From contig RZYP01000067.1 of NCBI GenBank assembly GCA_009930275.1, positions 1 to 9,655 of the forward strand: 9,655 nt of DNA, written 5' to 3'. The position numbers and the translations under genes are program-made. This document shows, piece after piece, positions 6,599 to 9,655 of the stretch (the first letter of the stretch is position 1; each line of letters begins with the position of its first letter). The notes beneath the pieces were generated by a model. That model did not search any database and was not told the origin of the DNA. It worked only from the letters and a program-made list of their open reading frames with translations. The stretch is from Negativicutes bacterium (lineage in GTDB: Bacteria; Bacillota_C; Negativicutes; Acidaminococcales; Acidaminococcaceae).

Positions 6599-6649
6599 AT
6601 TAATTATTATACCATAAATTGCCCTATTAAGCATGTTGTAATTGCAACA
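6599..6649 (-). promoter_or_regulatory. Activator-type promoter of the hcp operon with CRP/FNR-like box
   Basis: On the minus strand a perfect TATAAT (6611-6606) predicts a start near 6599. No -35 hexamer is present at the expected place (ATGCTT). The palindrome TGTTGT-AATT-GCAACA (6634-6649) is centred at 6641.5, about -42.5. A weak -35 with a palindrome in its place is the layout of a class II promoter activated by a CRP/FNR dimer. The box resembles the one at 8556-8569. Confidence 0.7.
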
Positions 6650-6667
6650 AATTAATAAAAAATACTT

Positions 6668-7291
6668 TTATTTGCTGTAGTGAATCGCATCTTTGGGACA
6701 AACTTGTTGGCATTTTATGCATTGATGGCACAAAGCGGTGTTTATCATGGCCTTTTTATCTTCCGAAGAAACCACAATTGCATCGGAGGGGCAGGCTTTT
6801 TCGCAGAGTTTACAGCCGACACAGGCGTCTTTATCAACCTTTTCCGACAGCCGTGCAAATCTGCCGAAACTTCTTTGAAGAGCGCCGAACGGACAAATGA
6901 GGTTGTGGAATACTGCCGGTTTGTATCTGAGCGTAATAAGTATCGACATAACCAGCCAGAACGGCAGAATCGGCAAGTCAACGTGCAGCAGTCTTTTTGA
7001 AAGAAGCATAACCGCCACACTGATACCCAAGGTTATCCATGTGAAATAACCGTTTTTAAGCCACTTGGGTGTATCCGCTGTTTGAAGCTTTAGCTTTTTG
7101 GATAGCCATTCGATAGGGATCATCAGGGTATTCATAGGGCAAGCATAGCCGCAGTAAACTCTACCGAAAATCAGCGCCGCAACCATGCTTACTGCAAACA
7201 AGGCAAGCCACAGCACCACTTTCCCGTTTGCGAGCAGAAATATAAATAGTGCGAGAAACAATACCCGAATTATATTGGCTATGTATTTCAT
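6668..7291 (-). CDS. NapH-like membrane iron-sulfur protein
   Basis: This 207-residue membrane protein should carry electrons between the membrane and cytoplasm. About four hydrophobic segments occupy residues 5-45 and 82-130. Two short cysteine motifs of the NapH/NosR/CcoG type lie at the membrane face: CGYACP (C47, C51) and CPFGALQ (C133). The C-terminal soluble part holds two [4Fe-4S] motifs, CVGCKLCEKACP (C157, 160, 163, 167) and CHQCIKCQQVCP (C188, 191, 194, 198). The start ATG overlaps the stop of the ferredoxin-permease gene (ATGA), with AGGAGG nine bases upstream, so the genes are translationally coupled. It is not simply NapH: no periplasmic nitrate reductase genes are nearby. I infer that it passes electrons to or from the permease pair or the Hcp/flavodiiron system. 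Confidence 0.88.
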   Translation of the reverse strand: MKYIANIIRVLFLALFIFLLANGKVVLWLALFAVSMVAALIFGRVYCGYACPMNTLMIPIEWLSKKLKLQTADTPKWLKNGYFTWITLGISVAVMLLSKRLLHVDLPILPFWLVMSILITLRYKPAVFHNLICPFGALQRSFGRFARLSEKVDKDACVGCKLCEKACPSDAIVVSSEDKKAMINTALCHQCIKCQQVCPKDAIHYSK

Positions 7292-8019
7292 GATGCTATT
7301 TCCTCCTTGTTCAGAATAATTGCTTTAGATGGACACTTTTCAACAGATTCCTTGAGAGCCAGTATTGCTTCCTTCCCTTCTGGCATTTTCGTGACTACAG
7401 CCTTGTTTTCGTTCATTTCATAGTACTCCGGAAGGAGCTTAACACAGAGACCACAACCGATGCAATAATCTGCTTTAATCTCCAATGTTGCCGCCTTTTT
7501 GGAATCAATAGGTAAATCCTTCTTTTTTACAATCATGCCGGTTATATAAGCCATTATAAATATCGCGATAACCGTAAGCACCCATCTGATAATCATGAAA
7601 TTTACACCAAGGAACTTCGCCTCGTTGGCAAGCATGGGAACTTTAATTACTGCCCAAGAGCTTAATATGATAACGATGTTGGATATGCTTGCACCTTTCC
7701 CAAGCAGAGTCTTGCTGATAGGAAATGCGGCATAAATAGGGCCCGCCGAGATACTCCCAAGCAATAGAGCAAGCAGGTTGCCCTTAAAACCTGATTTTTC
7801 TCCGAACCCTCTCATGATAATTTCTTTCGGAATTAGAGCTTCAATAACAACTGTGAGTAAGAATATAACTGGCAGTACCTGAAGCATTTCAACCAGATAA
7901 TAAACGCTGTTACCTACCGACTTCATTGCCTTGTCGGGCGATATAAATAGTACCACAAGGTATGCGAGTGCAACAAAAATAAGTAGTTTGTTCTTTTTTA
8001 TTATTGATATAGCCTTCAC
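7288..8019 (-). CDS. Half-permease with fused C-terminal [4Fe-4S] ferredoxin domain
   Basis: Residues 1-165 of this 243-residue protein are membrane segments resembling half of a predicted permease of the UPF0718/ArsP type. The conserved block GSISAGPIYAAFP (88-100) is followed by LLGKGAS and AVIKVPML. Residues about 180-236 are a ferredoxin domain with CIGCGLC (C186, C189, C192) and a distant KCP (C229), enough for one [4Fe-4S] cluster. The block around 88-165 aligns with residues 84-160 of the upstream protein, so the two are paralogous halves, likely forming a heterodimer. The start is GTG, its last two bases shared with the previous TGA stop (GTGA overlap), and GGGGG lies seven bases upstream. 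A transporter joined to a redox centre is unusual. The substrate is unknown, and the family name should be checked by profile search. Confidence 0.82.
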   Translation of the reverse strand: MKAISIIKKNKLLIFVALAYLVVLFISPDKAMKSVGNSVYYLVEMLQVLPVIFLLTVVIEALIPKEIIMRGFGEKSGFKGNLLALLLGSISAGPIYAAFPISKTLLGKGASISNIVIILSSWAVIKVPMLANEAKFLGVNFMIIRWVLTVIAIFIMAYITGMIVKKKDLPIDSKKAATLEIKADYCIGCGLCVKLLPEYYEMNENKAVVTKMPEGKEAILALKESVEKCPSKAIILNKEEIAS

Positions 8020-8498
8020 AGAATCACCCCCATTGTCAGTGCGATCACAATCGCAAACCCAAAGCTAAGCGCGTTTCTGGTAAGCGCAAATTTTGTCCCG
8101 AACTCTTTTTTTTCGAGCGGGAAAGTTACAATTCCAACCATTGTGAGAGTTGTAAGGAATGCGACTGCTGGAACGATACTCGCGCCAACATCAACCAAAG
8201 ATCCAACCAACGGAAAAGCAACAAAAGCCGGTATAAGAGTAATGCTCCCAACAAACGCCGAAACGACGGTTGACACAAATGTGTTTGCCGAACCTAAAAC
8301 TGATTTTATTGTTTCAGGCGGGATGAAAGTCAGAACAAGGCCGATTAAGAATATGATGGCAATAATATCGCTTAACATACTTCCCATCATGCCCTTTGAT
8401 TTTTTCATCGCCGCGAATGTTTTTTTCTTATCCTTTATTAGCGAAATAACGATAAGTACAATCGCTATTGCCCAGAATGCAATTGTAAATATATCCAT
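8016..8498 (-). CDS. Half-permease, partner of the ferredoxin-fused permease
   Basis: This 160-residue integral membrane protein has about four to five hydrophobic segments (residues 3-21, 43-60, 72-95, 105-127, 143-160) and a basic cytoplasmic loop (KDKKKTFAAMKKSK, 22-35). Residues 84-96 (GSITLIPAFVAFP) and the following LVDVGAS match the same block of the next gene product, GSISAGPIYAAFP and LLGKGAS. This marks the two as half-size paralogs of one permease fold. Intact members of the UPF0718/ArsP permease family carry both halves in one chain of roughly 300-350 residues. It has a strong AGGAGGG ribosome site five bases before ATG. It is the first gene of the membrane operon, directly under the CRP/FNR-like box. 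Confidence 0.82.
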   Translation of the reverse strand: MDIFTIAFWAIAIVLIVISLIKDKKKTFAAMKKSKGMMGSMLSDIIAIIFLIGLVLTFIPPETIKSVLGSANTFVSTVVSAFVGSITLIPAFVAFPLVGSLVDVGASIVPAVAFLTTLTMVGIVTFPLEKKEFGTKFALTRNALSFGFAIVIALTMGVIL

Positions 8499-8520
8499 AC
8501 TTGCCCTCCTACTATTGTTA

Positions 8521-8569
8521 TGTTTCTATTATAGTGATAATATAATCAACAGGGCGTTACCGATGTAAC
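8521..8569 (-). promoter_or_regulatory. Activator-type promoter of the membrane operon with CRP/FNR-like box
   Basis: On the minus strand a perfect TATAAT (8533-8528) predicts a start near 8521. The -35 position reads CGCCCT, not a sigma-70 hexamer. The perfect palindrome GTTAC-CGAT-GTAAC (8556-8569) is centred at 8562.5, exactly -41.5, the standard class II CRP/FNR activator position. The regulator gene starts only 19 bases beyond the box. Confidence 0.75.
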
Positions 8570-8580
8570 ACCTTAGGAGG
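8541..8580 (+). promoter_or_regulatory. Promoter and leader of the CRP/FNR regulator, possible autorepression
   Basis: A plus-strand TATAAT (8541-8546) would start transcription near 8553. The -35 is weak (TTGTTA at 8515-8520 is too far away; nothing better is visible). The GTTAC-N4-GTAAC palindrome then lies at about +4 to +17, where bound regulator would block its own transcription. AGGAGG (8575-8580) is the ribosome site for the regulator. Confidence 0.5.
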
Positions 8581-8587
8581 ATTATTT

Positions 8588-9235
8588 ATGAAAAATTATT
8601 TGGCCTCAATGAAACAGGTTGACCTTATCAAATCAATAAAATCAGAAGAAATTGAAATTTTCCTGAATGAAGGAAGCTTTAAAATAACTGAATACGGAAA
8701 AAACAATATTGTTCATTTTGTCGGGGAAATCTGTGATAACCTGGAAATCATTTTGTCGGGGAATGTGGTTATAGAACGGATTGACGAATCCGGTAATCTC
8801 ATGACAATCGCTGAGTTTTTCAGTGGTGATGTGCTTGGCGGTAATCTGATGTTTTCCAAGAATCCGCACTACCCAATGACCGTTACAACGAAGCAACCCA
8901 CAGTCATTATGGAGATAAACAAAACCCGATTATTTCAGTTGTTTTCGGATAATCATGATTTTTTAAAGCGCTATCTTGAATATGTATCAGATCATACCGT
9001 GATCCTTGGAGACAGAATAAAACACTATGTGAACAGGACTATTCGCGAGAGCATTTTAAGCTACCTTGATTATGAATGCAAAAAACAGAACTCCAGGCAT
9101 ATTAAGCTCAGCATAACAAAAAAGGCTTTAGCTGAAAGAATCGGCGTCCAGCGGACTTCTTTATCAAGAGAGCTTGCAAAAATGCGTGATGAGGGATTGA
9201 TTAAATACGAAGCAAATTACATTGAGCTATTATAA
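8588..9235 (+). CDS. CRP/FNR-family transcription regulator, HcpR-like
   Basis: This 215-residue regulator has the usual CRP/FNR layout: a cyclic-nucleotide-binding-like beta-roll at residues about 15-115, a long dimerisation helix about 117-145, and a winged helix-turn-helix at about 175-210 (ITKKALAERIGVQRTSLSRELAKM). The phosphate-binding arginine-serine pair of cAMP receptors is not seen in the GDVLGGNLMFS loop, so cAMP is an unlikely ligand. Only two cysteines (C49, C164) exist, so an FNR-type oxygen-sensing cluster is excluded. The recognition helix reads QRTSLSREL: it keeps the SR pair of FNR but has T where FNR has the specificity glutamate, which fits the non-FNR boxes found here. 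Its place beside hcp suggests an HcpR-like NO-responsive activator, by inference. ATG follows AGGAGG by seven bases. Confidence 0.9.
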   Translation: MKNYLASMKQVDLIKSIKSEEIEIFLNEGSFKITEYGKNNIVHFVGEICDNLEIILSGNVVIERIDESGNLMTIAEFFSGDVLGGNLMFSKNPHYPMTVTTKQPTVIMEINKTRLFQLFSDNHDFLKRYLEYVSDHTVILGDRIKHYVNRTIRESILSYLDYECKKQNSRHIKLSITKKALAERIGVQRTSLSRELAKMRDEGLIKYEANYIELL

Positions 9236-9303
9236 AAATGACACAAAAAATCTTCTGTACGGTCTTTTATTCTTGCGCTAACACCGTAAAACAGGAAACT
9301 TAA

Positions 9304-9587
9304 GCTACTTACATAGACCTTCTTGGTATCAATTTACCAGGAAGGTTTTTTTGTTGACACAGAAAGGAGTGTACGCACATGGAAAACTGTAAAGTGATTG
9401 CAATCACAAACCAGAAAGGCGGAGTAGGAAAAACTACGACAGCTGTCAATCTCGGAATTGGTCTCGCACGTATCGGCAAGAAAGTGCTTCTCGTTGATGC
9501 TGACCCACAGGGTAGCCTGACTGTGAGCCTTGGCGTAAAAATGCCCGACGAACTTCCTATCTCTATCGCAACGCTCATGCAGGACAT
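9304..9587 (+). repeat. Direct repeat A: parA leader plus first 70 codons (right copy)
   Basis: This is the second copy of the unit at 1610-1890, about 7.69 kb away in the same orientation. It begins at GCTACTTACATA and ends at CAGGACAT. The leaders are similarly conserved, with short length changes confined to the hairpin loop, one base pair of the stem and the T-tract. Confidence 0.9.
9317..9352 (+). terminator. Terminator-like hairpin in the parA leader (right copy)
   Basis: The arms ACCTTCTTGGTA (9317-9328) and TACCAGGAAGGT (9335-9346) form a 12-bp stem with one G-T wobble and a 6-base loop, followed by seven T residues. Compared with the left copy, a C in one arm and its partner G in the other are both missing, so pairing is preserved. 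It can also serve as terminator for the regulator gene, which ends at 9235. Confidence 0.75.
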
Positions 9588-9630
9588 TATACTACAACGC
9601 AAGCTTTATCTGCAGGAAGGCGGTCCGTAG
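9379..9630 (+). pseudogene. parA: ParA-type partition ATPase, truncated (right copy)
   Basis: The N-terminal 70 residues of a ParA/Soj-type ATPase carry an intact KGGVGKTTT Walker A and VDADPQG motif. They are followed by 13 unrelated residues and a stop. The protein differs from the left copy at 6 of 70 residues. Similarity ends at the same codon (after MQDI) as in the left copy. The Walker B region and C-terminal half are absent, so it is non-functional as a partition ATPase unless a frameshift or sequencing error hides the rest; the other frames past 9588 do not look like ParA. The ribosome site AAAGGAG is at 9363-9369. Confidence 0.8.
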
Positions 9631-9655
9631 CATAGAAGTCAGCGGCGAATATAAC

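Noticed and set aside
9258..9288. TACGGT/ACCGTA inverted repeat after the regulator gene as a terminator
   Set aside because: The stem is only 6 bp with a long loop and no T-tract; the hairpin at 9317-9352 is a far better terminator.
1610..9587. Composite transposon or CRISPR array explanation for the repeats
   Set aside because: The repeats contain no transposase or inverted ends, number only two, and are far too long and widely spaced for a CRISPR array.

Overview
The window looks like an accessory region from a strictly anaerobic, low-GC Firmicute, probably a member of the Clostridia. The evidence is AT-rich sequence, strong AGGAGG-type ribosome binding sites, a hybrid cluster protein with the compact N-terminal cysteine spacing typical of strict anaerobes, and a clostridial-type flavodiiron protein. 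The genus cannot be named from the sequence.

Layout. Positions 60-1172 hold an IS481-type insertion sequence with 27-bp imperfect terminal inverted repeats and an intact DDE transposase. Positions 1174-1609 are non-coding, with one clear hairpin. Positions 1610-1890 and 9304-9587 are two copies of the same module: a terminator-like hairpin leader followed by the first 70 codons of a ParA-type ATPase. Both copies lose ParA similarity at exactly the same base, and they bracket about 7.4 kb of metabolic cargo. The cargo reads mainly leftward: a DsrE-family protein (1965-2285) with its own promoter; a five-gene unit (6542 to 2404) encoding a small cupin, a DUF2249/CMD-like fusion, a flavodiiron NO/O2 reductase, the hybrid cluster protein Hcp and a single-cluster ferredoxin; and a three-gene membrane unit (8498 to 6668) encoding two half-size permease paralogs, one fused to a ferredoxin domain, and a NapH-like membrane iron-sulfur protein. 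A CRP/FNR-family regulator (8588-9235) is divergently transcribed.

How it may work. Hcp and the flavodiiron protein both reduce nitric oxide (or O2, for the flavodiiron protein), so the core is a nitrosative/oxidative stress module fed by small ferredoxins. The regulator resembles HcpR-type members of the CRP/FNR family. Two palindromes of the form GTTRY-N4-RYAAC lie centred at about -41.5 and -42.5 from perfect TATAAT boxes that lack -35 hexamers, one before each of the two main operons. This is the classic class II activator position and ties the membrane operon to the Hcp operon as one regulon. The membrane operon is the least explained part. It looks like a heterodimeric half-permease coupled to Fe-S electron carriers, and its substrate is unknown. 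The DsrE and DUF2249 proteins hint at a sulfur-transfer side to the response.
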